In this document: positions 1 through 12,052 of the stretch, in pieces
Layout of the letters: every line of letters starts with the position of its first letter
Numbering within the stretch: position 1 is the first letter of the stretch
Assembly: GCA_024741835.1 (NCBI GenBank)
Contig: JAENRP010000202.1
Span: 7,892-71,891, forward strand
Length of the DNA: 64,000 bases
Direction of reading: 5' to 3'
From: Diplocarpon mali
Taxonomy: Eukaryota > Ascomycota > Leotiomycetes > Helotiales > Drepanopezizaceae
The notes under the pieces: generated by a model
Seen by the model: the letters and a program-made list of their open reading frames with translations, nothing else
Told to the model about the DNA's origin: nothing
The model's database searches: none
Made by a program: the position numbers and the translations under genes

Positions 1-3000
1 GTCTTGATCTGAATCTTGATCTGTATGTCCGGTCCCCGGGTCCTCTCTCCTGAACTCCGCGCTCGATGCTGACCCCGCCATGTCGCATCAGCAGGCCGCG
101 ACGGCTATGGCGAGGAGCCGCGAGCTGCGGCTTGCGAAGATGGAACTGCGTAGGACAACGGGTCGACGTCCGCCGACGACGGATGCGGTGAGCCATCCCT
201 GCGGCCTGCGGAAGAGTGGGTGGGGCTGTGTTGTGATCGTCCCGTCTCGTCGAGCGAGGTGAAAGTTCCTCCCCCTACCGTCTCCGCCTCCAGGAAGCCA
301 TATGGTAAGCGGCGGTAGGTCGAGCACCGAGTAAACAATGTAATGTACCATGTAATGTACCATGTAATGTAGGATGTAATGTACAATGTTATGTACGATG
401 CAATGTACGCGGTAATGTACATTGTGTATGCACTGTATGTAAATTGTAACTTGCACCGTCACATACATTGCAAGCATGACGACCACCTAGACGATGCAGC
501 GACATGATCAACACATTCTCTCCTTCTCGCACCTTCGAGAGGCGACACAATCAACGTCGGCCAACAGCACCGAGCACCGAGCACCGAGCCGCGTGCCAGG
601 CCCGGCCGCTCTGCAACGGCCAACCCAACTTGGTCTCATCCCGCCTTCAACCCACGAGGATTTCCCCGCTCCCCGGACCCCATACGGAAGTGCTACCTAC
701 GAAGCATATGTACACCAGATGTTTGATAGACCGTGGGTGCTGTATCAACAGAAGTCGGAATCCCGGACTCGGACCCACCGAGGAGTCAAAGCATCTACTG
801 CGTACCGTACGCCTCATCAACACCATGCAACAGTGACTTCTGACCACCTTGGGATCGTCAACCGTGTGGGCGCAGCCAATTGTCGTGAAACGTACTCGCT
901 TGACCGGGACACACCTCCCGTCAGCTCGGCGGCACATTCGGTTGGTGGGCTGGGACTCTCTATCCTGGCGGTCTCGAGAGTGTATAGCCCTGCCTCTCTC
1001 CTGCCCCACGCCTCGGTTTCAAATTTGAGGCGCGAGAGCCCTCTCACACGAGAAGGTCGGGATGGAGACGACGGAGCCAAGTGTACACAGCAGACTCGTG
1101 TGGAGCGAAACCTCAGCTACCGAGCACTTCGCCGCAGCAGATGTCTCGCTCTTCCGAGAGCCTATTGATCCCAGGGGGCTATGCTCCCCCGCGCCCGACA
1201 AGACATGTGCACTACGGGAGCGGGTGTCGTCCTATCGCATCCGTATTGTCACGAGCTGGCTCCCTCGAGGCCGGTCGGGTGATGTTCGTCTCCCGATTCT
1301 CCAGAGGTCGGCATTGAAGCCCTCGATAATCGGAAGACTCACGTACCAGAGTAGAGTATTGCCAGGCGCTCACGCAAGTTGGCATGTGCGTGGGGCAGAG
1401 GAAGTCCAAGTCATCCGGTCAGGCGTCGTATTCTCGTCACGCTGGCGCCGTGGTGGAACAGGAACGCTTTGTGCTGTGCGGTAAACCCCGGATTCTCCCT
1501 ATCTCTGCTCTACGACGGGGCTAGCTCTGGTGGTGTACTGCGTATCTCGGGGTCGAGTAATGGGCCTGGACCTCCGGAGATACTAGACAGGATGACGAAA
1601 TATTGTGTGGAGATAATGTGGATGATCCAATGCCTCCGAGGGCTGTTGTCACTTGAAAGGAGATGCGACGGGCAGCATTCTGAGCATGAGCTCAACACAA
1701 GTCAGCAGCTATGAGGAGAGTTGGAGCTCACACTCAAGGAACCTCGAGGTACACCTGCTAGCACGCTGCAGGCCGTGCGGGTGATTGTTGTCCCGCTTCC
1801 GAGAGCTGCACATACATCATTGCTAATTGTCCCTCCGACTTGGGAATGCCGACCTTTATCTGGGTCTCCGCACACAGGGTTTGTTGGTATCACAAGGTGT
1901 GCGCACAAGGGGAAAGAACCGATTCCTGGTTGTATGTTGGTCGTTCATTATTCTAAGAGGAGGGAGAGAGATCTGAAGTAGAGTAATGCTGCATATGCCA
2001 AGGCTTTGCATGTGACCCTCCACGTGACCAATATTCACTCTATTCCTACAGAGTTCCAAGACTAAGTTAGAGATATCCGTAGCTTCATACCTGGTTTTCC
2101 CACGAAGAGCCTCGTTTCCTGCAGAGAGCCAGGCTGTCAAGCCATCGGGCTTTTCCTATGGTCGAGCTCGACCGGAAAAGCTGGAGCATGTACTTTTACC
2201 ATCTCATGGTCTGGCCGGTGCCGTTCCAAGCTCCAGCTCCTCCAGCCGGTGTTTAGCATGATGGCTGGCTTTCGAGTGATATCGATGGCGGATCACTTTC
2301 TCCCCACGGGGTTGTGTAAGGCTGTTCCCATGCAACACGTTCATCCGAAGATCACCCGGCATGCCTGGAACCATGACTTCCGAAGCGTGACTCCAGGCAC
2401 GCGAATCCCTCTGTCTAACCTCCCCCACTATATATGTCTTTCTAATTTGTATCATGGGCGCCCTCTCGCCGAATTCTTGCCTGCTGGAGGGGCGGGAGGC
2501 GTTTCTGACCTCCTCGAAGGAAGACATCAAAGCATGAAGAGGTGCGTAGATTTGGGGCCCAATGTATCTTGCGTTGTATAGATTTCGCGGAATTACTCGT
2601 CTCGGATCTTGGTAGGGAATCTGGATATGCTTGCGCCAAGCTCTGCGTAGGTGATGCTATCGATTTGCCATGGCAAGCTGAATTGACAATAGTGGCGCGA
2701 GCTTGGCTGCTGGTACCCGTCTTAGCTGATGGATCGCATAATTCCTACGAGCTGTATCACAACTCGCTTGTCGGTGTCCTCTGCGCCTCAACAGGTGCCA
2801 GTCCTGGTTTGGAAGCCATCCTCAGTCAATATTCACGGGTCTATGTATTGAGCTCAGAAGATGTCTCTGTTTTCCAGGGCTTGTGGTGGAACTTCGAGAC
2901 TGTTATTCATGTTCTGTTGGTTCGGCCGGATCTCCAGAGCAGTGGCAAAGATAGTTTTTGCCACAGGTTATGCCGTGATACTCGTCGGACGTAACGAGTT

Positions 3001-5331
3001 CAACGTTCCCGCTTGGCTGTTTTCTGGCTCCTGGTAGAAACTACATGCTGTTCTGCGGAGACACGCTTTCTAATATTCGCAGAAAACTCCGCATCAACGA
3101 GACGAAGGCCTGGATTTGCTTTCATTGAGCATTGGTCTACATGGCCTTGCTTATAGGATGATATATGTATATGCATATGTGTATGTGCATGTGTATATTG
3201 TATCACACATATATAAACAATCACAAATATTCAACTCTGCATTCAGGAGCAATCTTGTTAAGAAATGGTCCTGCTTTTGTAGCCCGGGCTGCACTTGCGC
3301 GGACTGCGATATTGGGGAGAATGATACACCATCTTGTTTCGGATACGGAGGCGTGGTGGATTTGAAAATAGGACTGCAGTAGGATTGCAAGATAAGGAGG
3401 TCATTGTCATTGGTAGGACTGAGGTTCTAACGTTGACGAACGATTCAGGATACACATGGCTGTTGGGAAGCGATACGACGCGATTGATATTCTCTGCAAT
3501 TAGCAAGCGGGTTACATAAAAATCTAAAAACTGGCATACGCGACGAAGCGTCGCCTTGGAAAGGCCATGAATATGAGGAATGGTCGGGATTACTGACTGT
3601 TTATCTTGTTGACGTTCACATAACGCGAGGTGACAAGGGGCTCATGTCATGACCATTCCACCAGATCGTATAATATTATGCATCTCCAAGTTACCGATTC
3701 GAAATGAACAGTAGCGGTGTTGTAGCAGAGCTTTTGAAGACTGTGGTTGAAACTTTGATGTTGTCTACTATATCATGATGCGTCTTGTTGAGAACAAGAA
3801 CTGTGATTTTCTTTTAAACTCGGCTCAAGTCGGCTATGAAAGACAGTAAAGATCATTCAACTCTTGTAAATGTGAATGCATACGATCATCCTTTGCCACA
3901 TGTAATTATTGCCCGAGGGTCTTTCTCGGACGCAGAGTTCTCCACAAGGTAATTTTTTGTGTTGCTTGGGCATCATCAAGTCTAGTGAAAAATAATTGGA
4001 GTACCGCATGATAGTTTGCTTTATCTAGAAGAAGCTCCAAAGTCACTACCAAGGACATGAGCAATCTCTTAGATAAGACGAGTTCCAGGTTGCTTTTGGC
4101 TCAGGATACATGGCAGGTGCGGATTGAGATGATCAAATGGACATAAAATATGACGACACCTGTGGTTTGCTGTGGATGAAATAATAGCCCTTTGATGCTT
4201 CTCCTTTCTTCAGTCGAAGAGCACAACCACCTTTTCGATTTTTTCTTCCAGCATCACTTCGACCTAGACAGTTGGTACCGTGGGATAGATGAACGTTCAC
4301 TAACGAGTTCGGCCCAAGATAGTTTCTTGCCGCAGTTCAAAGCGAAGCGGTACGAATTGCCAGAAATGTATACATAAGCGGATCCAATTATACGTAGAGC
4401 CCCAGAGAATTTCCAAATACCTCTATTAGGTTCCTCAGGCTTCTCATCTTTCATGAATTTATGAGGTTTTCGATAGCGGAAACTCAAGACCAAGCACTTC
4501 AAATGTTTTTTTTAGGTGGCGGGGAGACGAACTAAATCCCTGAGCACATGCCGAATGCCTAAATCCGCATACAGGCAACTTTTATGGCTCGGCTTTTCTG
4601 TTTTACTTTTTGATAGAAGCAGAACTCTTACCTCTGCAGATGAGCTCTGGTATGTGCTGGTGAGACTATGGGAAGACAGAGCTCAAGAATATAATCTTGT
4701 AATTTGCTGTAAACCGCTGAAATCTGGGGACACTCAATAGTGCTCAAAGCTTGTCAGAACCACTGTACAGCATAGGAAATTTCGTGCTATCCACTGCTTT
4801 GTTGATCTAATGAGCTTCAGAGGATTATGGGTGGGCGTCTCAGCCGCAGCCTGTGTTGGTAGCCGAGATTAGGCGACCAGGGACTAACAACGAAAATAAA
4901 GCCTGATGACTGCAACATTATAATTCTGTCTGTCAGCAGCCATGATAGCAGCCACGCCGCAAGATATGACTTGCCTTATGACCAGAAATATTGCTGTCAT
5001 TTTTCATTTTGCTACCATGATTGCATTCGTACTCACGCAACTGCAAATGATCAACTTCTTCCAGGACAAATATATGCTTCCCTTCTGTGAGATGAAAATT
5101 GTTGCAGCTTGAAAGTGAAATCTCACAGCCTGTTAAGAGGTGAAACTTACAACCTGATTTCTGGAATCCAATTGCAGAGTCTCAGCCGAGCGCTTCGGCA
5201 ACTTGCCTCTTCATTTGATTTATTTCTGCGCCCCAGCTTCACAGCCCGGCGATTCAACAACAGGAAACCAGTAACTTTGATCGCCGCACCACGTCACGCC
5301 ATTCCGCACGGAAAAGAAAGAAAGATATACG
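1..5331. other. Gene-poor left end; nothing confidently coding
   Basis: About 5.3 kb in which I recognise no gene. The first 2.5 kb is GC-rich, so open frames overlap in most of the six frames (for example 494-1168 on plus); none shows a known motif or agrees with a neighbour, and I treat them as chance. Positions 3160-3220 hold a TATG/TGTG-rich microsatellite-like stretch. From about 3500 the sequence becomes AT-richer and frames are short. A 150-codon frame at 2542-2994 is the best remaining candidate but has no recognisable feature. Confidence 0.5.
340..423. repeat. 12-bp tandem repeat, about 7 copies
   Basis: Seven consecutive 12-nt units with consensus GTAATGTACCAT. The first two are identical and later ones diverge (AGGAT, ACAAT, ACGAT, ACGCG, ACATT endings). 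The unit is a multiple of three, so the minus strand reads as an open, Tyr/Ile/Thr/Trp-rich repeat peptide, which explains spurious minus-strand ORFs here. Confidence 0.9.
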
Positions 5332-6373
5332 ATGCCTTTCAAGCCGTCTCTCCGGGCCTTCCTACGTCAGGAAGTCAAGCGCAGCAGAATACAAGTCGAG
5401 CCTGCACTCTCTGATCTCCGTACTCCTTCCATCGGCTCGACTCCAGCTTCCGCAACGCTTTCTCGCTCGACCCCCGTGACTCCAGGACCTAACCAATTGA
5501 CACCGCGCTCGCCCGGGTCTTTCTTTGAAGAGGATTCCGCTCGTGGTAGCAGCAAGACTCAAGACAACGACGTCGATGGCTTATGCGGTGAACTCATGAC
5601 CGAAGTCACCGCCAAGCCCCGCACGAAGGAGGAGCGGTTACATGATGACCTTGAGAAGCTATTATCCTATGATAGTAAGAGAGAGGGTCTTCACCCGGCA
5701 CTCAAAGAAAACGAGAATCTGGTTCTGCTGGGGTTGAGAAAGAAGCTGGAAAAACTCGTAGATCGAGACATGGAGGCCAGTTGGGAGGAGAAGGTCGCAA
5801 TCCGAGGGCAGAGGAGTGAATTGATACGAAGCATCTCCAGGATCGAATCTGTAGACAAGAAGGCAGAGGCTGAGAGATTAAGAGGTGGGTCAAAACGCAA
5901 CTACATGAATATGAAACTGACTACGAGCAATAGCTACCTCAACTGAAGCTGCTGGTCTGGTGCTGCCAGAGCCGGTTGGAGCTAATGAGAAGAAAGCTCT
6001 TCTGATCAACGCCGAGAAGATATCCCAGGCGCGTGCAGGTCTCGAGGTTAGTGCATTTACGTTCAACCTTGTTTCGATCCCTAATGGTACACAGAGATCG
6101 CCACCAAAGCGAAGCCGCGAGAACGACGAACGCGACCTTGACGGAGAAGATCTCCTCCGGCTAGGCAAGCGTGTTAGGAAGCGTCCAGCTACATACACCA
6201 CGGGTCACTGGAAAGCATCGATCCACGACTACTTCCCAGGTGCAAACAATGATGGACGGGTAGGGAAACTGGAGGGCCTGACGGCTGAGAAGCAGCTTCT
6301 GCGCAGGGAGTTGGCGGAGCTGGGGGAGAATCTGGCGAAGGCTGAAAGAAAGAAGAAGAAATTGTTGTGTTGA
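5332..6373 (+). CDS. Unrecognised coiled-coil protein, 3 exons, 314 aa
   Basis: Exons 5332-5884, 5934-6046 and 6095-6373 join in frame. The first intron (49 nt) has a GTGGGT donor and a CTGAC branch-like site; the second (48 nt) is GTTAGT...CACAG. It is a multiple of three and open, so it could be retained. The N-terminus is Ser/Thr/Pro-rich with many SP/TP sites. The middle (about residues 85-185) and the C-terminal 35 residues are charged, Leu/Lys/Glu-rich and probably coiled coil. Basic KRSR and KRVRKRP clusters could be nuclear localisation signals. I do not recognise the family, so function is not assigned. The start is the first ATG of the frame and lies just downstream of a purine-rich stretch. 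Confidence 0.7.
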
Positions 6374-6780
6374 TAACCTATGTGACATACATTTTGAGCA
6401 TGAGGTCCCTTTTCCCGCGTTGATCTACGGGAGTAGGCAGTGGCGTCCTCTGCATACAATGTCAACCGAAATGCTAAGTTTCTGGCTCGTGAGCTACAAA
6501 AATGCGCGCGAATGGAGCCGGGCCAAAGTCCTCCTGAGCGGCAGGTTCTCGCGTAACATCAAGCCGCGCTGTGATCCACTTCCGCACGATATTTCCATTT
6601 CTTCCCGCAGCAACCTTAGCACATGTGAACACTTGCGGACGCCGAACTTCGCGACCAGCCGAAATCTCAAAGAATAAGGTTTTTCCTCTCGTGATGTGAC
6701 GTCGTCCATTAGCGTCAAACCGGACAACCGCATCGCATCAAGTTCCTAGCGCTCATCTCAATCGCAGACCTCGATCGCGG
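6374..6780. other. Intergenic, nothing seen
   Basis: About 400 nt between the coiled-coil gene and a decayed ORF. Short overlapping frames on both strands show no recognisable motif. Confidence 0.5.
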
Positions 6781-7412
6781 ATGCCCGCCATGGACGAAGC
6801 AGCCGACGATACGTCATGACAACGTCAGGAAACCTTCACTGCCTTTGAAGAATTATCGCAAGTGCTTGAGGAGATCGGTGGTTTCCTAAGGCCGATACGC
6901 AAGATCCTGATTTCGTATCCGAGGCGAGGAAAACGAAGAAGGTACCGCCAGAACGACCAGAACCTGAACGCAGCGATGGACGACGAGCCGCGTGATCCTC
7001 ATCCAAACTGTGACTGCTCGTTGCCTACAAGAGAGAAGTGCCAGCGGGCACAAATCTATGAGCCCAGAGGTCACTCGCGTCCTCGAGACCTCCGTGAAAG
7101 CAAGTTTCAGTTGTAAAAATGTGAGGAATAGATGCCCATATCTGGGCGACAATGGGCAAGAGCGATTGTAAGAAGAGTGAAATGCGCATAACTGATGCAG
7201 AAACCACAAGATTAGGCAAAGAAACGCAATAGATTCAGGAGCAGTTTGACTTCATAGCCAGGCGGAAGGGAGAACTGACTGATGCGGACCAAAAATTTGC
7301 TAGCGAAGTCAGTCAATTCCCCAATGACATTGAGGAGCTTTCTGCAAAGAATATCCTGAGCGCGCTGGAGATCATGGCAAGCCTTCGTGTGAAAAGGCCA
7401 GAATACTTGTGA
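6781..7412 (+). pseudogene. Decayed coiled-coil ORF with stops and frameshifts
   Basis: Reading from ATG 6781 gives a short acidic peptide, then TGA at 6817. The same frame continues with TFTAFEELSQVLEEIGGF, after which coding character moves to another frame (DPDFVSEARKTKKVPPERPE at about 6906-6965). Coding character returns at about 7150 (MGKSDCKKSEMRITDAETT) and, after one in-frame TAG, runs as a Glu/Lys/Leu-rich helix-like peptide to a TGA at about 7412. I infer an eroded gene with at least two stops and a frameshift. The family is not recognised. Multiple short introns are an alternative, but I found no convincing splice sites. Confidence 0.4.
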
Positions 7413-7959
7413 TGTCAATAGCATATTGTACTGTGCTCTGAAAAGGTTAGATTACAAAAGATATTCAATTTTGGGTAATTACGACTAATGACAGGACATC
7501 ATACAGGAAGCTTGACCAAGGATTTGCAGCATTCTGACAAGTACGGCAAGCCAGTAGGGCATCGGATCTGCAAGTATACAAGAAACAAGACCAAAACATA
7601 GAAATCAGAGTGAAATGAACACATGTGTAAGCCATAGTACTCTTTTACAATCAACATGTTCCCGATAGCCCTTGCGAAAGACAGTTGTTAATCGTGCCGC
7701 CGCGGTCCCTTGACTTGGCTGCAGTTGACTGACTGCTTAGGAGCTTTTCAGTAGCTTGTAAAGCACCACCTTTTTATCTGAGCTTCTACAGAGCTGCCCA
7801 AGCATATAGCGTAGTCCGTAATTAGCCAGATTTAATTCAGAGCGGCCTTGTCCTCCATCCCGATTTACCATCTCACGGTCTGTAGTGACGGACAGAGGTC
7901 CTGTTGTGCGGGTAGACATCCGCAGGCCATCGAGATTTCGTTCTCAAGCGGCTGCGATA
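7413..7959. other. Intergenic between decayed ORF and FYV7
   Basis: About 550 nt with no coding signal. It probably contains the 3' region of FYV7, which is read leftwards. Confidence 0.5.
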
Positions 7960-8593
7960 TCAACTTGACACCATCCTCTTCACTCTCTCAAGCAGGACGT
8001 GACTCTCCTTCCCCAACTTTCTCTGTCCGTTCTTCCCACCTATCCTGGCCTTAGCCATCGCCCTCCTAAACACCTCCCTCTCATCGGATTTCTCCTTCTT
8101 TTCTCTCTGATTCTTTTCAAACTCTGCCCTCCTAGCTTCAGCCTCTGCCCTCTTCTGCGCAGCATATCCCATCTCCTTCTCGAAATACCCCGGCTTCTTC
8201 GCCCTTCTTCGCTGCGAGTGTGATTGCTGGCTCGGAGATAACGCAGATGCTTCGGGAGCCTCAAGCATGGCTTGCCGCTCCGGGTGGAGTTCTTGAGAGG
8301 CGGGCTCGAGAGGCTCGGCGGGGAGAGGTGTAGTTGTGAGGTCGGTCCGTGCTTTGATTTTGGCGTAAGATTTCTTTATTTTTGCCTTTTGGATGAGATC
8401 TTTCTTAATTTTGAGCACTACGGGGTAACGTTAGCATGCGGAGTGAGCTGGAATTTCTCGAATGCGCTAGAACCATACCCTTTCTTCTGTGTGTTCCATC
8501 TGGCAGATTGTCTGGGCCTATTTTGAAGCCTGGACGATATTTCTTGTGTAGCATCTCCACTTCACCGTCACCCACCGGTCTCTTGGGTGCCAT
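7960..8593 (-). CDS. FYV7: rRNA-processing protein Fyv7
   Basis: Two exons on the minus strand, 8593-8479 and 8417-7960, are joined by a 61-nt GTATGG...GTAG intron (8418-8478) to give 190 aa. The junction restores the hallmark [19 protein letters not shown] of the Fyv7/TAP26 family, preceded by LPDGTHRRK. The rest is highly basic with a central Ala/Glu/Lys/Arg-rich helix ([19 protein letters not shown]) and a basic C-terminus. In yeast Fyv7 is a nucleolar factor of the small-subunit processome needed for early 35S pre-rRNA cleavages. Length and composition fit the family. The gene is head-to-head with the Atos-like gene across about 500 nt. Confidence 0.88.
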
Positions 8594-9094
8594 TCTGATC
8601 CTGTAGTTGCGTGTGCTGTAGATGTGATATTAAATTGTCTTAAAATCGGAATCCGTACCAAAGCTTGATATGGTACTGTCAGACTTCTTGCGCTAGCAGG
8701 GGCCAGTAACGAACAGCCAATACCGGCGACTTCTCCGATAAAGGACCATTTCACTTGTCGATGCACTCCCGCTCTTATCAGATCACCAGCAACCTCCACC
8801 GACGTTACTGCAGCCGGTTTGCCAGCCGTATATCTTTCGGTCACGCCTCTGCTGGCAAGCTGCTACCGCACTACCGCAGCAGCCGAGACAATCCAAACAT
8901 TGAGTCATTTGGTGACAAGCTTTGCAGCTGCACGGGCACAAAAAGGAATAACCGCCCCTGCCCGTCCCCCGCTCTGTACAACGATCAAAATCCGCCCAGC
9001 TTCCTTCACTTCAACGGCCTCCACTCCACTCAAACCTCCCCTCCGACACGATGTATGTATGACAGCAAGAGGAGCATTTTGAACAGTATTCAGA
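8594..9094. promoter_or_regulatory. Shared upstream region of FYV7 and the Atos-like gene
   Basis: About 500 nt between two divergent starts, so both promoters must lie here. The right half is C/T-rich on the plus strand (for example around 8960-9045), as is common in fungal 5' leaders. No specific operator was identified. Confidence 0.5.
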
Positions 9095-11561
9095 ATGCCT
9101 ATCTTTCAAGACAACTTCGACCGCAGCCAAAGGTCTCTTTTGCTCAAACCTGTGGTAGTTCGACGGTCGCAATCACCCGAGGGTGGGAGTTTGATGGAGA
9201 GAAAGCCCTCGGAAGAGAGTGTCAGGACGGAGCTATGCGAAGGGCCTATCCCAGACAGTCATGAAGACGAAAGGAGCTTTCCAACAGCTGACCTGGCTTC
9301 CGAATTCCAATTTTCGGTCCATGGAACATCAGACCGGACAGAGCTTATCGGAAGATTGAAGCATGAAGGGAGTCCAGCCTGGTTACCAAGTTACAATGTA
9401 CGAAAGCATAGTTCTTTGATTCTGATTGAGGTCCTAGCTTGCTCATTTCTCTCCATAGCTAGAAACACTCTTTCAAGATTATGGCCAGACTCCCCAGGAA
9501 TCTGTGCCAAGTACCTCGAAATCCTCACCGTTATTAGCTTCTCCCGAACTCTCATGTACAAAACGCAGCTCTACTGTGGACAGAAAATGCAACCAAGATG
9601 GGCTCCAGATTGAAAGGCCACGCTCGGCGTTACATAGCGGCGACTTCACAGAAGGGGCAGGACTCTCGCATGACAATGGTCTCCTACAGCCAAACACTTC
9701 TATACCAAGGTCGGAGCAGGCACCCTGGCTTGCCCCGTCTCCATCTCTGTACTCTTTAACTTCTCAAGTCGATCCACGGGTCCCACCCTCGGAAAGGGCA
9801 TATGCGACACGATCTCGAGCTCCTTCTCTGCCTTCGTCATATTCGTCCAGTTTCAAACTGAAGCCTCCCACGAGTCCTCTGGTGCAATCAGAGAGCAACG
9901 ATGATGTGGATTTGACCTTGGGTCTCAATCCAATAGAAATGACTCCGTCAGAAATGACCCCATCCTTCAAGAGGGATCCGCGAAGATACACTTTACAAGC
10001 GTCAGAGTCCGTTCACTCGTCTCCCTCATTAGCAACTCTCAATCGACCCCTACCCCATCCCAGGCGAGACACCACATATCCCTACCAGGCCCACCAACCT
10101 AGACGCTCACTTACGTTGAGTCAAAGTCCACATCCAACAATATCACCACAAACGCCGCAGTTCTCGAGAAGGCCCTCTTACACCTCGGATAGCTCGCCAC
10201 TTCACCATGCGTCAATGGTTGGTTCGTATGAAGAGAGTATTTTACGCGGACGAATGTCAACAACGCCTTCAAAGCCTCTTGACTTTGTGGCACAGATCGG
10301 CGTGTTGGGTCTTGGTAAGTGCAAGTCAAGTCTTCGTTGTCCATCTCACGTGACAATACCGTTCCCGGCGGTATTTTACAGCTATGGAACGACGAGCCAC
10401 GGTCGCATTTCAAGGTCTGAGGATGGTCCCAGCCCTTATGTGGGCCAAATAGATCTTGAGAACAGCCTTTCAACCCCCGATGATGCGCGAGGCAGCAAGC
10501 GGAAGCGTGTCAATACCAATTCAATACATGCACATGTTGAGGATATTGATATGCCTGATGGCCCAAATTCAGTAAACATTACAGTAAGCGAGACGCGTAA
10601 AGCTGGGAAGCCAAAGAGGAGATCAACGTCACCTCGAGCACCGCCTGGAGGAAGTTACAGAATTCCTGAAAAGGGCCAACTTCAAATCATTATCAAAAAT
10701 CCGAACAAGACCGCTGTCAAGTTGTTTCTCGTTCCCTACGATCTTGCGGGTATGGAGCCAGAAACCAAAACGTTTATTCGTCAACGGAGCTATTCCGCTG
10801 GCCCAATCATCGACATGCCGATCACTGCCGTACCGCAGAACGGTATATCGGTTTCCCCGGACCGCTCTACACTACGCTATTTAGTACATTTACACATTTG
10901 TTCGCCATCTCGTGGTCGATTCTATCTCTATAAAAGCATTAGAGTTGTTTTTGCCAATCGCGTGCCAGATGGGAAGGAAAAGTTGCGAAACGAAGTATCG
11001 CTACCCGAACCGCGATTCAGTACATACAAACCTGGCCGGTACTCTAGTCTTGGTCTGACTGTTAATGGAGGTGCAGGTGCAAGTCTAACGGCCGAAAAAG
11101 CATATAGAAGACGAAGTTCTGGATTTCCACTTGACATTTCGAATCGAGCATTTGACTCTATGAATGGAATCTCGTCAGCCTTTGAACAGGACTTCAATGG
11201 GGGACAGCATGGTCGAGTTTTAAGTATCGCACCTATTAGATCCATCCCATTCAGCCTCGGTGTGTCTTCTCAAAGGGGCCATAATACAGGTCTCGAACGG
11301 ACTACCGGCGTTCAGTCGTTATCTTCCAGTAAAAGCAGCCAGCCGCCGATTTCAAGAGACTCGCTACCTCTTTCTTGGAACAGCGATAGCGTAGAACTCG
11401 GAGACTATGCTAAGCTCAATAAAGGGGATGCTGGCTACGGAGGCAACTTTATCAGCGGATTACCTGATGGGAAGCTGACTGCAGAAGGACTGCTCGCAAA
11501 GAAGCTGAGAGACCTTGGGCTAGGACAGAATAATCCGCATGATGACATCGATGATATATGA
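9095..11561 (+). CDS. Atos-like (FAM214/DUF4210) protein, 801 aa
   Basis: Exons 9095-9397 and 9459-11561; the 61-nt intron is GTACGA...CATAG and phase 0. The N-terminal half is Ser/Pro-rich and low complexity. From about residue 354 comes the Atos N-terminal motif (GSYEESILRGRM), then a RCPSHVTIPFPAVFYSY stretch and SPYVGQIDLE. From about residue 499 comes the 'chromosome segregation during meiosis' block (KGQLQIIIKNPNKTAVKLFL, then RYLVHLHICSPSRGRFYLYKS and RVVFANRVPDGKEK). These are the two domains of metazoan ATOSA/ATOSB and their fungal relatives. Function in filamentous fungi is poorly known; a nuclear regulatory role is inference. A GTAAGT at about 10315 looks like a donor but lies inside the conserved domain, so I keep it as coding. 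The annotated start is the first ATG of the upstream exon. Confidence 0.85.
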
Positions 11562-12052
11562 ACTACTGTAAGAGTAGGTTGTTTCAGAATACCACGTCAG
11601 AGTATGAGACTTGGGAATATTTGTGGATGCTAGATCGACCATCTTGGCAGCATTTTCGAGTTGGCGTTTATTTTGTCTATTTGCACATATTACTACATTG
11701 AATCAACATCAAAGCCCACTGCTATCTCGTCGATACCTGTAGTACGTCGTAAGCTCTGATCCGATCCGATTTCTATTCTTCCATGGTTAGATATCCTTGC
11801 TCGTTGAAACACTGTCTGCAACATCGTCACATGCTATTCATCTTTGAAACCCACAGTCGCACGGCAACTACTTCTACACATGAGATGAGGTTTCGAGTCG
11901 CTGTGCATGCTCTGGCGTGTCCCCGAAGCTTGAAGTGTTTAGGCCTTCCATTTCAACACTCAAGCTCATAATGACACATTCATTTCTTGACAACAAAATT
12001 CCTGATCGACGTAATTAATATTGCAGATTTACCGGGGCTAGAATTTCTCGCC
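11562..12052. other. Intergenic, upstream of the cutinase gene
   Basis: About 490 nt holding the 3' end of the Atos-like gene and the cutinase promoter. Short ORFs here show no known motif. Confidence 0.5.

Noticed and set aside
88..486. Minus-strand ORF with Tyr/Ile/Thr/Trp repeats
   Set aside because: A by-product of the 12-bp tandem repeat, whose unit is a multiple of three.
494..1168. 224-codon plus-strand ORF at the left end
   Set aside because: GC-rich DNA with long open frames on both strands at once; no motif, odd composition, no family resemblance.
10315..10380. GTAAGT donor-like site inside the Atos-like gene
   Set aside because: The frame reads on through conserved domain residues (RCPSHVTIPFPAVFYSY), so it is treated as coding.
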